Notes under the pieces: generated by a model
Databases searched by the model: none
What the model saw: the letters and a program-made list of their open reading frames with translations, nothing else
Told to the model about the DNA's origin: nothing
DNA from: Syngnathus acus
Taxonomy: Eukaryota > Chordata > Actinopteri > Syngnathiformes > Syngnathidae
DNA: 64,000 nt
Reading direction: 5' to 3'
Assembly (NCBI RefSeq): GCF_901709675.1
Contig: NC_051099.1
Location: 3,100,001-3,164,000, forward strand
In this document: piece by piece, positions 44,001 to 55,500 of the stretch
How positions within the stretch are numbered: position 1 is the stretch's first letter
Layout of the letters: each line of letters opens with the position of its first letter
Made by a program: the position numbers and the translations under genes

Positions 44001-46590
44001 CTTCCTTCTGTTCATCCTTGTCCTCCTCAGAAGGATCTTTCCCTTTCTTCTCCTCACTGTCTTTCCTTTCCTCCTCCTGCTGGACTCTTCTGTCTTCTAC
44101 ATGATCCTGCTGCTCCTCCTTCTTCTTCTCAATATGATCACCTTCTTTGTCCCCAGTCACCCAGCCAATCTCCTCCTCGCTTTGGCTCTTGCTTTTCTCT
44201 TCTCTGTCAGTCCCGTTGTCCGCTTCCTTCTGTTCTTCCTTGTCCTCCTCAGAAGGATCTTTCCCTTTCTTCTCCTCACTGTCTTTCCTTTCCTCCTCCT
44301 GCTGGACTCTTCTGTCTTCTACATGATCCTGCTGCTCCTCCTTCTTCTTCTCAATATGATCACCTTCTTTGTCCCCAGTCACCCAGCCAATCTCCTCCTC
44401 GCTTTGGTTCTTGCTTTTCTCTTCTCTGTCAGTCCCGTTGTCCGCTTCCTTCTGTTCATCCTTGTCCTCCTCAGAAGGATCTTTCCCTTTCTTCTCCTCA
44501 CTGTCTTTCCTTTTCTCCTCCTGCTGGACTCTTCTGTCTTCTACATGATCCTCCTGCTCCTTCTTCTTCTCAATATGATCACCTTCTTTGTCCCCAGTCA
44601 CCCAGCCAATCTCCTCCTCGCTTTGGTTCTTGCTTTTCTCTTCTCTGTCAGTCCCGTTGTCCGCTTCCTTCTGTTTATCCTTGTCCTCCTCAGAAGGATC
44701 TTTCCCTTTCTTCTCCTCACTGTCTTTCCTTTCCTCCTCCTGCTGGACTCTTCTGTCTTCTACATGATCCTGCTGCTCCTCCTTCTTCTTCTTCTCAATA
44801 TGATCACCTTCTTTGTCCCCAGTCACCCAGCCAATCTCCTCCTCGCTTTGGCTCTTGCTTTTCTCTTCTCTGTCAGTCCCGTTGTCCGCTTCCTTCTGTT
44901 CATCCTTGTCCTCCTCAGAAGGATCTTTCCCTTTCTTCTCCTCACTGTCTTTCCTTTTCTCCTCCTGCTGGACTCTTCTGCCTTCGACATGATCCCCCTG
45001 CTCCTCTTCTTCTTCACCCTTGTCCTCCTCCTTCCCCTTATTTAGCTCCCTTCCTTTCTCTTCTTTCATCCAGTCCATGTCTTCTTCGTCTCGGTCATTT
45101 CTCTTCTCCTCCTGGGCACTCTTTTTCTCCTCTTTGTGATCTTTCTCTGGCGCCTCCTCCACTCGCTCCTGGTCATGTGTTTTCTCGTGTTGTTGCTCAC
45201 TTCCTTTGTCCTTCTGGTCCCTCTTGTTCTCTGCTTGATGATCACTCTCTTTCTTCAGCTCCTGCTCACCTTTGTCCTCCTTCACCGGGTCAAGCTCCTC
45301 CTCCCGGTTGTTTATCTTCTGTTGATTGTCAAGATTTTCGGCCTCCTCCTCCGTCTCATGATCATGCTGTCTCTTCTCCTTCCAACAGTCTGTCACCTCC
45401 TCGTCATGCCTTTTCTCTTCTTTGTGATCTTTGTCTTTCTCCTCCACTTCCTCTCGGTCACTCTCTTTAACGTCTTGGCAATCACGCGCTTCCTTCTCAT
45501 CCTCCTGGTTTCCCATTTTCTCCTCACGATCACTCTCTTTCCTCATCTGCTTTTCCTCTTGATCGCCTTTTAGCTTATCTCTGTGATCATCAACCTCCTC
45601 CTCTTGCTCGATGATCTTCTCATCTTCACGCTCGCTCTCTTTATCCTTCCCCAAGTCGGTGTACTCCTCCTGTTGGTCATTCCTTTTCCCTACCTTGTCC
45701 TCTTCATCAAGGCAATCTTTCTGCTCCTTGGTTTCCTCCTCTTCCTCCTGGTTGATCATGTTCTCCTCCTCCTCCTGCCGGTCAGCATTTTTCTTCCCCT
45801 CAACTTGCTCACTCTCATTTTCCTCCTTCATCCGGTCTCCCCGGACTTCCTCCTCATTGTAAGCCCTGATTTCCTCCTCTTCCTGCTCACCCGCTTTCTC
45901 CTCCTCGCTGCTTTTCTCCTCCACTTGGTCGTTCTTCTTGTCCTGGTGACTCTCCTGCTCCTGGTGCCCCTTCTGCTCCTTTTTCTCCTCCTTCTGCCAA
46001 TCAATTTCCACCCCTAGGTGATTCTCCATTTCCTCACTGTCACTAATGTTTGCCTCCCCTGCCTCATGATCACAACCTTTGTTCTCCTCGCGGTCGTTGG
46101 CTTTCTCCTCCGCCTCGCCAGTTCCTCTCTCCTCCCAATGTCTCTCTTGTGTTTTTCTGTCGTTCACCTCCTCCTGGCCTCCGTCTAGCAAGACCTTTGC
46201 CTCGCTTCCAGACATTCCCGGTGCTTTTGAGCGTCTCACTGAAGTCTTGGAATTAGTGGCAAATATTTTACGTTGCACCTCCTCCACACATATCAGGTGG
46301 AACTCCAGCCAGCCGTCACGGATGCAAATCGCGTGATGGCGGCGTTCTCCCACTCGGTAATTCTCCCGGAAGCGTCGCACTTGCAGACTCGACAGGCAGG
46401 AGGGTATTGGCAGCTTAATTTTACTCTCCATTTGGCGTGACTCTGCGTCACGCTGTTGCTCGCCGTAACGAGACTTGGTCTTCTTTGACGCGATCGGGTC
46501 AGCGCATTGCTTACTGGCGGGTTCTGTGTGCATGTGTGTGTGTTTTTTTTCTTCTCTTGCTCTCTCTCTCTCTCTCTCTGATCTGGCCAA
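41011..46590 (-). CDS. Giant Glu/Lys/Asp-rich repeat protein, 1859 codons, function unknown
   Basis: An uninterrupted minus-strand ORF of 5.6 kb. The first ATG lies in a (CT)n repeat, so the more likely start is ATG 46431 (MESKIKLPIPSCLSSLQVRR), giving 1806 aa. Residues after that start form a non-repetitive segment of about 70 aa (RENYRVGERRHHAICIRDGW, then LEFHLICVEEVQRKIF). It is followed by extreme Glu/Lys/Asp/Gln-rich sequence likely to be coiled or disordered. Seven tandem copies of a ~74-aa unit (containing EEEIGWVTGDKEGDHIEKK) lie at 43470-45000, and a ~36-aa unit is duplicated at 41819-42030. No signal peptide, membrane span or known domain is recognised. Conservation of frame through repeats of varying length supports a translated product. 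The last ~80 codons turn Arg/Trp-rich, suggesting a frame change (see findings). Confidence 0.5.
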   Translation of the reverse strand: MARSERERERAREEKKHTHMHTEPASKQCADPIASKKTKSRYGEQQRDAESRQMESKIKLPIPSCLSSLQVRRFRENYRVGERRHHAICIRDGWLEFHLICVEEVQRKIFATNSKTSVRRSKAPGMSGSEAKVLLDGGQEEVNDRKTQERHWEERGTGEAEEKANDREENKGCDHEAGEANISDSEEMENHLGVEIDWQKEEKKEQKGHQEQESHQDKKNDQVEEKSSEEEKAGEQEEEEIRAYNEEEVRGDRMKEENESEQVEGKKNADRQEEEENMINQEEEEETKEQKDCLDEEDKVGKRNDQQEEYTDLGKDKESEREDEKIIEQEEEVDDHRDKLKGDQEEKQMRKESDREEKMGNQEDEKEARDCQDVKESDREEVEEKDKDHKEEKRHDEEVTDCWKEKRQHDHETEEEAENLDNQQKINNREEELDPVKEDKGEQELKKESDHQAENKRDQKDKGSEQQHEKTHDQERVEEAPEKDHKEEKKSAQEEKRNDRDEEDMDWMKEEKGRELNKGKEEDKGEEEEEQGDHVEGRRVQQEEKRKDSEEKKGKDPSEEDKDEQKEADNGTDREEKSKSQSEEEIGWVTGDKEGDHIEKKKKEEQQDHVEDRRVQQEEERKDSEEKKGKDPSEEDKDKQKEADNGTDREEKSKNQSEEEIGWVTGDKEGDHIEKKKEQEDHVEDRRVQQEEKRKDSEEKKGKDPSEEDKDEQKEADNGTDREEKSKNQSEEEIGWVTGDKEGDHIEKKKEEQQDHVEDRRVQQEEERKDSEEKKGKDPSEEDKEEQKEADNGTDREEKSKSQSEEEIGWVTGDKEGDHIEKKKEEQQDHVEDRRVQQEEERKDSEEKKGKDPSEEDKDEQKEADNGTDREEKSKNQSEEEIGWVTGDKEGDHIEKKKEEQQDHVEDRRVQQEEERKDSEEKKGKDPSEEDKEEQKEADNGTDREEKSKNQSEEEIGWVTGDKEGDHIEKKKEEQEDHVEDRRVQQEEKGKDSEEKKGKDPSEEDKDEQKEADNGTDREEKSKNQSEEEIGWVTGDKEGDHIEKKKEQEERESGHGDEPKNDKQEEDVGSAEERGEEVKEEEKDGKLEEEQDKDGALEDQKESSQEEDKKEEELRRDHGEEEKKGDQEKEKQQQEEMDWMKEEKGSAHAEGEKKSEQEQTERREDQEEMIDWLKENRGDDKDAEKSHEQEEEWETKVICYIGEEKQSTPEVEEKRRDDQEEKPDWMEKGTEKCCVDQEWEQAQREGNCEEDENKSNREDGDERNHQEEGLEKASAQDDEEHEDKQSSQEEEEQEGMNEQQEEERSDNEEEEKKTETDKVGDQDQKEEEEKRSSQEEEESKSNDPTEEKEKRTQEEDRSYEKGEERRTIQEEMKEEEKGAEDVEEEKMVCQEEKREESDHGDEEKKSGEEESEGRDQGEEKDNDREEKSCKEKDEGEEEEARQKKDNEQEEDIDWVREETEIVLLEEEKMSCGKDCEQVEEEEQNDNLDDETIWYHEEAEKNDREKEEEVNRSPHVNEHGEEEEEEMSYQKENMNEQKDQEEEEDKSDSEDSGPEEEEEEEEEMSYQKENMNEQKDQEEEEDKSDSEDSGPEEEKENERENDPDGEERHQAGEAGEAEQATEGSENQEGRGSDEEEKESDNGQESDRDDEEEEDTDNDEEEDDTDSEEEEEETDQAEDDDESDTEEESDSEGDSGSEEGCNHEEEKDGGQEKKEEKEKEQQEDDRKERETNTGAVQEEEAMEVDENYVEEEMGRESNTKAMGDHDKESDFEEASVGQWNDALRRLWVERWLRARRENGRRWVVMRGRRYRAMRRRWMTTRRRKKAKRSLVAMRRRANRVMETPEISQAGRSEWQGGEPGK
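41819..42030 (-). repeat. Two-copy ~110-bp direct repeat, coding
   Basis: A segment encoding MSYQKENMNEQKDQEEEEDK and SDSEDSGPEEE occurs twice in a row with identical bases apart from the length of a Glu run. This is a second, independent duplication inside the giant acidic ORF. Confidence 0.85.
43470..45000 (-). repeat. Seven-copy ~222-bp tandem minisatellite, coding
   Basis: The marker string CAATATGATC recurs seven times on the plus strand (near 43474, 43689, 43910, 44132, 44353, 44572, 44797), spaced about 215-227 bp. Spacing differences are consistent with multiples of three, so the acidic frame stays open. Copies are nearly identical, implying recent expansion or gene-conversion homogenisation. 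Because of the biased codons the opposite strand is also open in two frames. Confidence 0.9.
46557..46579 (+). repeat. (CT)n microsatellite
   Basis: A pure CT run near the 5' end of the giant minus-strand ORF. It encodes the RERERERA string only if the farthest upstream ATG is used, which argues against that start. Confidence 0.8.
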
Positions 46591-49500
46591 ATTTCAGACT
46601 TTCCTGCCTCTGTCGATGGCAACTTTCCTGTCTCATAAAGGACGACAGGGCCATGATGTTTAGCGATGATCATTATGACACGTGGGAGTAAACAAGTATC
46701 GTGATTGTCAACAATTGTATGTTTGTTATTCCCGAGGCAATTTAACGTTCTGCTACTTAGACTTGGCAAATCAGCGTGTGACCCATTGAGGGTATTTTGA
46801 ATGCTCCCGGTTTCAAGTAAGCGAGCCCTTGTACGTTTGTGATGATTATGCGGCTGCTCCATGTGTAGTATAAATTGTTGCACACTATATTCCCACTTGC
46901 AGCATTGCTAATAAGAGCTAGCTCAGCTTATTTCCCAGTTGTTTGTATTCTTAAAAGAAGTTCATTTATGTGTGTGTGGCTTCTGTGAATGTTGGCAGTG
47001 GAATCCAAACAGGCTCAAAGCCAGCAGAGGATCCATACAGAAGCCAATTTTAGCTATTGATTAGCTCTCGGTCTGCACTGGCTAGGTTTGTTACTTCGAC
47101 GAAAAAGGTTCAAAACGTCTTAAACAACAAAGACGAAAAAAGTCAAAAAAGCGACAAAAAAATAAAAAGAGCAACAAAAAAAAGTGGGGCACAATTGTAA
47201 CCTGATCTGAACCACGAGTTTACACGTGAGCCAAATCTGGACCAGATCTGGATTCAGATCATGTATGGGGAAAATATCATGGAAGAATATCGCTATATCT
47301 TAGACACAAAAAAATGTTGGTAAACGCTCAGTCTGGATCAGACGTAAATTAAGAGCAAGTGGAAAATACATCAGACGTGTCGGTGTATGTTTGTGCTTAT
47401 TGTAATGATCCTGTTCAAAACGCATTGGCATCATCCTACCACCAGAGGGCAGACAACCCGCATATCCCCAATCCCTTCCCTGGACATCATCATGGTCTGG
47501 GGTGGAGAATCATTTTAACATTGTAGTACAATTCATTTGCATTTAAGTTTTAAGAAATGTTCAACTTAAATCGAGCCACACCTTTTAATATTTTTATTGA
47601 AATATTATTTAAGTACATTTTATTTAGAATTTTCTGATCATAATACTACAAGTGGATTACAATGCTTTTTAGAGAGGTGAAGTAAAGATCAAACTTGATT
47701 ATAGATGCTAAATCGAAATTGTGCATTTTGAGCAGCTGACCACCTCCGGCTTCAACTCCCCAATCCTCAATTTCACCTTTTCTGCAGGCTGGCTCTTGCC
47801 TGACACTCATCACTGATGAATCTGGACCGCCGAGACGCGCAATTACTCAGGAAGCCCAATTTCTATATTTTCATTGTTTGGACTATGTTCCCTTGAGAGG
47901 ATTTAAAAAAGTGGAATAAATTTATGAAGGTGGATTATTCCATCACGGGGACATTTGTACCAAAGGACCTCTTAAGCCTTGCTGTTTTTATTAATTAGCG
48001 CAGAAGGAAATGGAAAGCGGTTGTGAAAATATGAGCTGCTGTGCGTAATAATGCAATTATTATTCAACCAGCACTATCAACGCAAACTGATTAAAAATAC
48101 TATACTGGATAAACGTCATTTTCAGTTTCATGCATACGCTGTAAGAACAAAAGGGTCTTTCCCACATATTCAACAACAAAAAAACGGTTTCCCAAACTAA
48201 ATGTCCCTTGTCTCCCGACATAAAGATAGAAGTAAAAGCTGCTTAACAAATTGTGTTCAAGCAAACAACTTGCTTCCTTTGTTGTGCTAACATTGTCGTT
48301 CTAAATGTCAGTCATTTATATTTTCCAATCTAAATGACGATTTTAGAACCCAAAAAGTTATTTTTACAGTGTAGTCTTATGAAAAAAATCTAAGCAATTT
48401 TTAATTTAAAAAAAAAAAAAAAAAAATTGTCATCTTATCACATTCATATTGCAATTAGAGTAAAATATCTTTGGAAAAATTGAAACAATACGATACAATT
48501 TGAGCTATTGGCAATTTTCTCATGGGAACAAAGGGTGTAATATTTAAAGAAAAAGAAGAAAACAAGTGGTGAGGCAGCTAATATCGTTCCCAAGTGCCAA
48601 GTCATGTTTCCGGCCTCCCGCCAACGTCTGCCAATTAGCATGCGTGCTAAAGGTTAGCATTAGAAGCTTTGACCTACTTGTGTGCTTGTGTGCTGTTATT
48701 CAACGTATGTTTTTCAACCCCTCCAACCTAATGGAGGCGAGTATTGTTCCGCCACGTCAGTTCGCACTTGGTGTTAGCTTGGCGCTCATTAGCTGCTGAT
48801 GTGTCCTACTTTGTCTTTGCCATGTAGCCACGTTAGCGCTAGCATGTGCAGTGTGATTCAAGGGATGTAACCGTGTGGGGACAATAACTTTTCACTTCAA
48901 CAGATTTTCAAGCACCAAATATTGCTTCTATTACGTCAATGAAATGGGATATTTAAAATTGTTCTTAATCAAGAAAAACATTTGTTGGAATTCAATGATT
49001 AAAAGTTGCAACAGTGTATTTTTTTTTTGCAAAGAACACAATCTTATGAGACTTTTTCTTTAATAAAAAAATAATAATTGTGTTCTCAAATAATTTTGGC
49101 AAACTTTATGCGTTAACTCTTATTAGGTGGTCAACCCAGACAATGCGTCCAATTAAATCAAAGCTTTGTATCCCAAAATCCTTGACTCGACCGACCTCCA
49201 CATTAGTATTACTTCCTTCCTATGTCGTTTATCGTGTTTGCGGTGGGCGACAAAAAGGAAGTCGTTAGCGTTGCGTACTTATATAACTGCACACACGTGC
49301 ACGCGCGCGCGCGCACGCACACATACGCAGCATCCACACAGCAACGTCAAAGGCGATTACACATGTCGTTGATGATTCTTCTGCCCACATCGCGGCGAGC
49401 GTTGCGTAACCCAATCAAAGCAACATCGCTTGTGCCATTTATGTTTTCATATATGCACGTACAGTATGTTTGGATGTATTGTGTGCACATTTCTCCTGGA

Positions 49501-52500
49501 TGCAGAATTTATAGCATCATCTCATACAAGTGGAGCCAAGATTTGAGGTTTTCTTACAACAGTAAAAGCATGTTTTTGGGGGAGAAAAAAAAATATTTTT
49601 TCTCTCAACAAAAATAAATGAAACTCTTGCATGTTCATAGTTTCAAGAAGAATTTCTTGGCTTTACAGTTTCATGGGTCGCCACATGCCAAGGTTAAGGA
49701 GCATTACAGCATCCTCAGTGTTATGTTTTTGTAAACAAATCAAGGCGTGAAAACACAAGCATGTGTCGGAACTTTACAATCATACTTGCCAAACACGTCG
49801 TCATCAGAACCCCCGGCGTGGAAAAGATTGTCTCTTCTTTCCCATTCCCCGTGTGGGAGCCAGCCTGAAAGAGAAAGAGGGGCGGAAAAAGGGGATAAAA
49901 GTCTCCCTGTGGTAGACGTGAGGTCAAAGCAAAGTTAGTTTGGAAGAGTCAATGTGGACTGACTGTTGGATTTTTTGACTTTGTCTTACAGGAAGCATCT
50001 CTTTCTTATTTGTTCAAAGACTCCGCATCGACTGTTCTCGCTATCGACCGCGCACGCGGCAGACGGAGTCGTCCTAATTGGATCCCGCGTTTGTGGAAGA
50101 GCTTTCACGCGTTTGGGAGGTGAGAGACACTTCTTTGAGGTTTTAATTGCAGAAATATAAAAAAAAATATTTTTTTACAACGTTAAATTACATTCATCCA
50201 TTCTGATGTTTCCCCCCTTCCTGTTTCCATACATAAATTGTGCCAAAAAAGTGAATCTCCATAATGCAGCACAGGTAATTCATAAACAATAAAAGCCACA
50301 AGGAAAATATTAAGAGGACATCTACATATTTTTTTTATGTCCGATTTTTTTTTTTAAAAGTAATATCTTCATCCACTGGATGCAAATAACAGAAGCAAAA
50401 CGTTGCCATTTTTCTTTCACATACTGCAATTTGTCCAAAGCGTAGTTATCTGTATTTATATGGAAAACACATTATTTTACGTGTACAGGCCCAGGATGCA
50501 TCTGTTTCTAAACCCAGCCAGATAGGTTCTCTGTAGTCGTGTATGTTTCCAACAATAATAATACACATAACAATGATAGTAGTAATTGTAACAGCAAGCA
50601 CATTTTGACACCCTCAATTGTGCCTTTCATATTGGTAGCACAAAACGAATGCTGATTCAATCATCGGAAGAAAATTGTGTTCTTTAAGAAAAAAAAATTA
50701 GTTTCGAAATGGCCATTTTATACTCATCCTTCAAGGACAAACTTATTCTGAAGATTTTGATCCAGTGCAACCGAGTGACCTTTCGGGGCTCCCTGGACAA
50801 AACTTGTTGTCATCTTGACACGCATACAAAACACATCAGTACTAATCTAATTTATAATACAAAATATGTGACGTGTGCAAAATCAATGGCGGACGACCTT
50901 TGCATGTGCGCCATTCTGTGAAGGTCTACAAATAATAACTCGCGCCAAGGACTGTTCAATCACACAATGTGCTGTTGTTATTCTACTGTATAATCATACG
51001 TACCTCGTTCAAGAAAATATACACTATGAACAGAACACACAGTGAGTACTCGATCGATTTTAATGGCCAAGAGGCTGTGATGTTCCGTAAACTACTTATA
51101 TTATCTAAACTCGTAATATTTTTTCCCCCCCATTTTTTTTCAATATGATTAAATCGAAGCAATCTTCCTCATTGGAAATAATGGATACTAAACCTAATTA
51201 ACCCCTACAGACAGTAAAAAATGTTTACAAAATAGAGAGTAGCTATATCTAGATAAAAAAATAAAATGAATACAAATAAGTAACTAATGAAGTGGGTGAG
51301 AACACATTGTCATTATACCCAATATTTTATTCATGATTAGAAAAACTACAGTTTGGGACTCTGTGGTCCTTCTACCAAACAACTTTTGCCCACACAATCT
51401 CACTTCTTTTCAAACGTTTTCACTTTCACATTGGGTAAAAGTCGCTTTTAAATAATCTAACGCAGGCAAAGAAAAAAAAAAAGTAACAATGACGCATTGG
51501 AAATGAAAAGTTTTGAGGGGCGCCGACATCAACCCTTGCCTTTTTTTTGATCGTCCCCATACACAATTTGTCATATTTGATATGCCGTGTGCACCCCGCT
51601 CCTGCAGTCACACAATCCTCCTTTGACGTAAATTGCCAGTTTCATTTTTAATTTTCTTTTCAATGCCCAGACGGCCCTCAGAGTTTTACCTGCAAGCAAA
51701 CTGAAATTACATTCGACCATTTTACTTCATGCGACAATGTATTTTACTATTGTAGTTAGTTTCACGGTTGGCCTAGCAACAGGAGTTTTGATAGGCAGCA
51801 CTATCATATCAAACATAAAAACATTTTGGGGAAATTCAGCCCCTGAAGCTAGTTAGACTTGGCAGTGTGACATTGGCTAGGCATGTCTATCATGAGAGCA
51901 TACATTTGAAAACATTTGCACTATTGATCTGTCATCCTGTGCCACATCGTCCAAATTCAATCGGATTCTTCCCTCCACATGGGATTTGAACTCCTAAATA
52001 TTTGACGATTAGCAATCATAGCTTTGCATATCATTCAACATGACTCCAAACTTTGCTCAGAAGCTCCCTCCTAATGAATTGGAAGCCACACAAAAAGAGG
52101 TGAGAGGACTCTTTATTTCCACACAATAAACCGTCAAAAGATTATGCAGTGAAAAGGTGGCCGTCATTGGGTCCGCGTCAGAGGAGCGTGGCGGTGCCAA
52201 CGCTAAGGGCCTTTCAGGGGGCCGCTTTTCAAAAGTTCATCCATATTTCACGTGAAAAGCTCGCGCGGGACAAAAGGCCGGCGTATTAATTCAATGCACG
52301 CGGCGCTAATTAATTCTCTTAAGGGTTTTAAAGATGCCCACGTGTCGATTCACCCACTGTGAGAAAAACACAGTCAGCAGAGCTACGCCAAATTGAGCCC
52401 AAAGTAAAAAGCTAATGACTTAAAAACTTCTACAGCTGGATCAAATGTCAATACAGTGGCGCCTTTTACTTTCTTTGCATTCTAATCACGCCACGACTGT

Positions 52501-55500
52501 ATGTTCTTCAAAAGATTTAAAAAAAAAAAAAAGTAGCGTGCTGATCACCATGAATAAATATGATCCTGTTGTGAATCACATCAAATTCCTGTCCTAACTT
52601 CGTGAAGTCCTCTCTCTCGCCATTACACTCCCTCAAACTCTGCTTGAACTTTGCGATGACTCATGAAATAGTCATAGCTCGTACTGCGTCATTCACTCAA
52701 GTTGCAGCCAGAGTGGACAATGTCGGAATGTTAAAAAAAACAAAAAACGTCACTGTAGTTGGAAGGGTGAGAACTTCAGGTGTACCTAATCAAGTGTCCA
52801 ACAAGTCCAATCACTACAAGTAAATCCAACATTGGGTGAATGTTAATCCGCCTGGCATTTATCTCATCATATTTGCAGTTACATAAAGCAGACTCGGTCA
52901 CCATCGTGAACGTGTGTCCTTTCCCTCAAATGAAACGCTGCCGTATTGTTTGGACCAAATGAACTCACGAATTCAAACCGGCTCTTCTAATTCGCCCTAT
53001 AAATCGTTAATCTGCGCATTAGATGTAATTAAAGTAGAAGATAGGAATTTATTCATCCACCCACGTCCTCTGTCACGCTCTTGACCAAGCTCGAGATCAT
53101 TTCTTGGCGCTCCCGACATAATCACTGTCGGGCGCTAGAAATGTGCTCTTACTCACAGAAAATTATCAAAGACATTAAATATTCCCATACGTAGTTAAGC
53201 GAGTAGGAATATCTATCACAATATCATAAAATCATTGGGGGGGGGGGGGCTGCCTGTTTTACTGTGATTCTATTTCAATGTCTCCAGATGAACCACAAAA
53301 GCAGATGAAATATTCCATATGAAGTCCAGGGCAGGCTTGGATGGGTTTTTATTTGATCGAATCTTTTTCCAGGCGGCGGCCCGTAACGAGACTCGCATTA
53401 ACAGGCGAGCCTTTGAACCCGTCACATCACGTCCGAGCGCATCACGTTCCACACCCCTGGTCCGTGTTTTCACTCGGAGTGTCCTGCGGGCATCCGGGCG
53501 CCGCACCTGTCGGAGAATTCGTGTCAGTGAACATCAACCGAGAGCGGCGGCAGTCAAGCGTGATGTAAGTACTTCAACACCCCTCCCCCCAAAAAACATC
53601 CCTCACCCAGCCTTTCCAGTGGGAACGCAACAAACATTTACCTCCTCCTCAAAAATGAATAAAAAGCAGAGGCTGAGAATGCTGATAAGGTTGTCAGACG
53701 TGCAGCAGGTGGCGCTGTAAGTGCCCCAACCAGTTTATCCAATCAAAAGCTGGAAACTACTTTCGAGGGAAATTACATGGCGAAATTGAAGTTCGATGTT
53801 TAATAGCAGCATTGTTGTGTATGACCTCAATCAGCCAAGACAATCAGATAAAAATAAATTAATTCTAAACTTCAACAAAATTTTAATTTGATTAAATTAC
53901 AAAGAAAGTAACAAACGACTAAAAATATAACAGAACAGATTAGATAGAAAAATGAAACACAAAGTAAAATAAAGCATAAAATAAAAATAAAGAAATAAAA
54001 TAAATACAATTACAAAATTAAATAAAAGCAAAAAAAAAAAAACAACCAAAGAAAATGGATTGTCATTTACTTATCCGGATTCATTTCCCACTAACCCATT
54101 TCCGTTTTCCGTTTCTATATGACCTAAATATATCGACTTGAACTAAATATTCTTGCTCCATAGCTAGAGGGCAATCAATAATAACTCATTTTCTGTGACC
54201 ACTTCATAAATTCCACTGTGTGGCTTTAATAATTCATCTCTAATTATAAAGTAGGCGTGTTGTGCCGCTCGTCATAAGCAACATTTGACTCGCGGCGTGC
54301 AAATTGAAGGCATCCGCCGCACCCTATTTGTCTTAGCTGCAAACAAGCCATCAATGAGCATTGTTACATCACTTTGGCCCTGGGCGAGCTGCATTAACAG
54401 CAGCAGAGAGAGCGAGCTCATGTCGGTTCATCCTCCTCCAGTGTAAATCGTCCACAACATGTCAACGAGGACACGTGCAGCCCGAGTGGATGCGTCAAAA
54501 TGTGACAGCGTTGCGTTGAGTGTCAGCTATTGCCTCTCCGTAGGAGAAGAAAACAAAAGACCTCAGGTGTTTGCAAAGTTTGCTCCATGAAATGCTAATC
54601 CCCTTAGCCAAAAGTCTCTACTTTGGCTTCCAAAAATAAAATACACCTCAGAGGTATTGCACATGCTCGTAGGAACGCCCTTTTTTTTTTGAGTTGATCG
54701 TATTTAGCACGCTAGCATGTTTGCATTTACTGTTAATATTTTGATATCAAAAATTGTGTCTGCATTTGTATGCGTAAACTACTACTATGCTACTCATTAG
54801 CACTTTATCAATGAAAAATGTAAAATGGTACCCAGTCATAGGTTGGTGATCAGCTTTGTTTTTTTTTTTTTTGTCCTCAGGTTGCTATTTTGCTATACTA
54901 GCTGTTTTTCATTATTCAGTTTCATCATGTTAACTCCATTTCCCAGCATTTCTCCCTCCCCCACTGAAGCTATGCGACTCTTTTAAACACCCTGCTTTTA
55001 ATGTGACCCTGTCCATTTCACGCATGAACGTCAGATGTTGTGACGTGACTTGTGATGACTTGTTAAATGCGCCAGGCGCTGCGATCAAAGTGCAGTGCGC
55101 TCAGGCGGTGGTGACACTTGGTCAGCGGCCGGGACGGCTCTCAGGCAGCACAGGTCAAGCAGAAGCCAATATCAAACTTTTAATGGCGTGACATGAACTC
55201 CCGTCAGCGTGGGAGAGCATTTTAAAAACATTTCCATAAAAACATCCATTGACATCAATTAAAAGTCCACAGTGACACTAATTTACAAAATATTCTCGTT
55301 ACATTTTTGAAATAAAAAACAAAAAGGGCGCCCTGAGATGGCGAGAAGAAGCGGCAATGAATGTCATTGAATAACAACAAGAACAAGAGACGCTATAAAT
55401 TCCACAGAATATTTCCTTCATATGAAAATAAACTACCCACAAAAAATATAGATATGAGTGAACTGCGTGTGATGAAGAAGAGAAAGCATTACCAATTTCA

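Noticed and set aside
43470-45000. Regular repeats considered as a CRISPR array
   Set aside because: Units are ~222 bp with no unique spacers and encode an in-frame peptide in a vertebrate genome; this is a coding minisatellite.
41214-45573. Several plus-strand ORFs of 575-821 codons, rich in Ser/Pro/Cys or Leu/Phe/Val
   Set aside because: They are the antisense and out-of-frame readings of the GAG/GAA-rich minus-strand ORF. Their composition (for example endless Leu/Phe) is what CTC/TTC codons give, and they have no plausible protein features.
53319-53720. 133-codon plus-strand ORF in the gene desert
   Set aside because: Arg/Ser-rich with no domain, no splice context and an overlapping antisense ORF. 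Best explained as chance in a CpG-richer patch.
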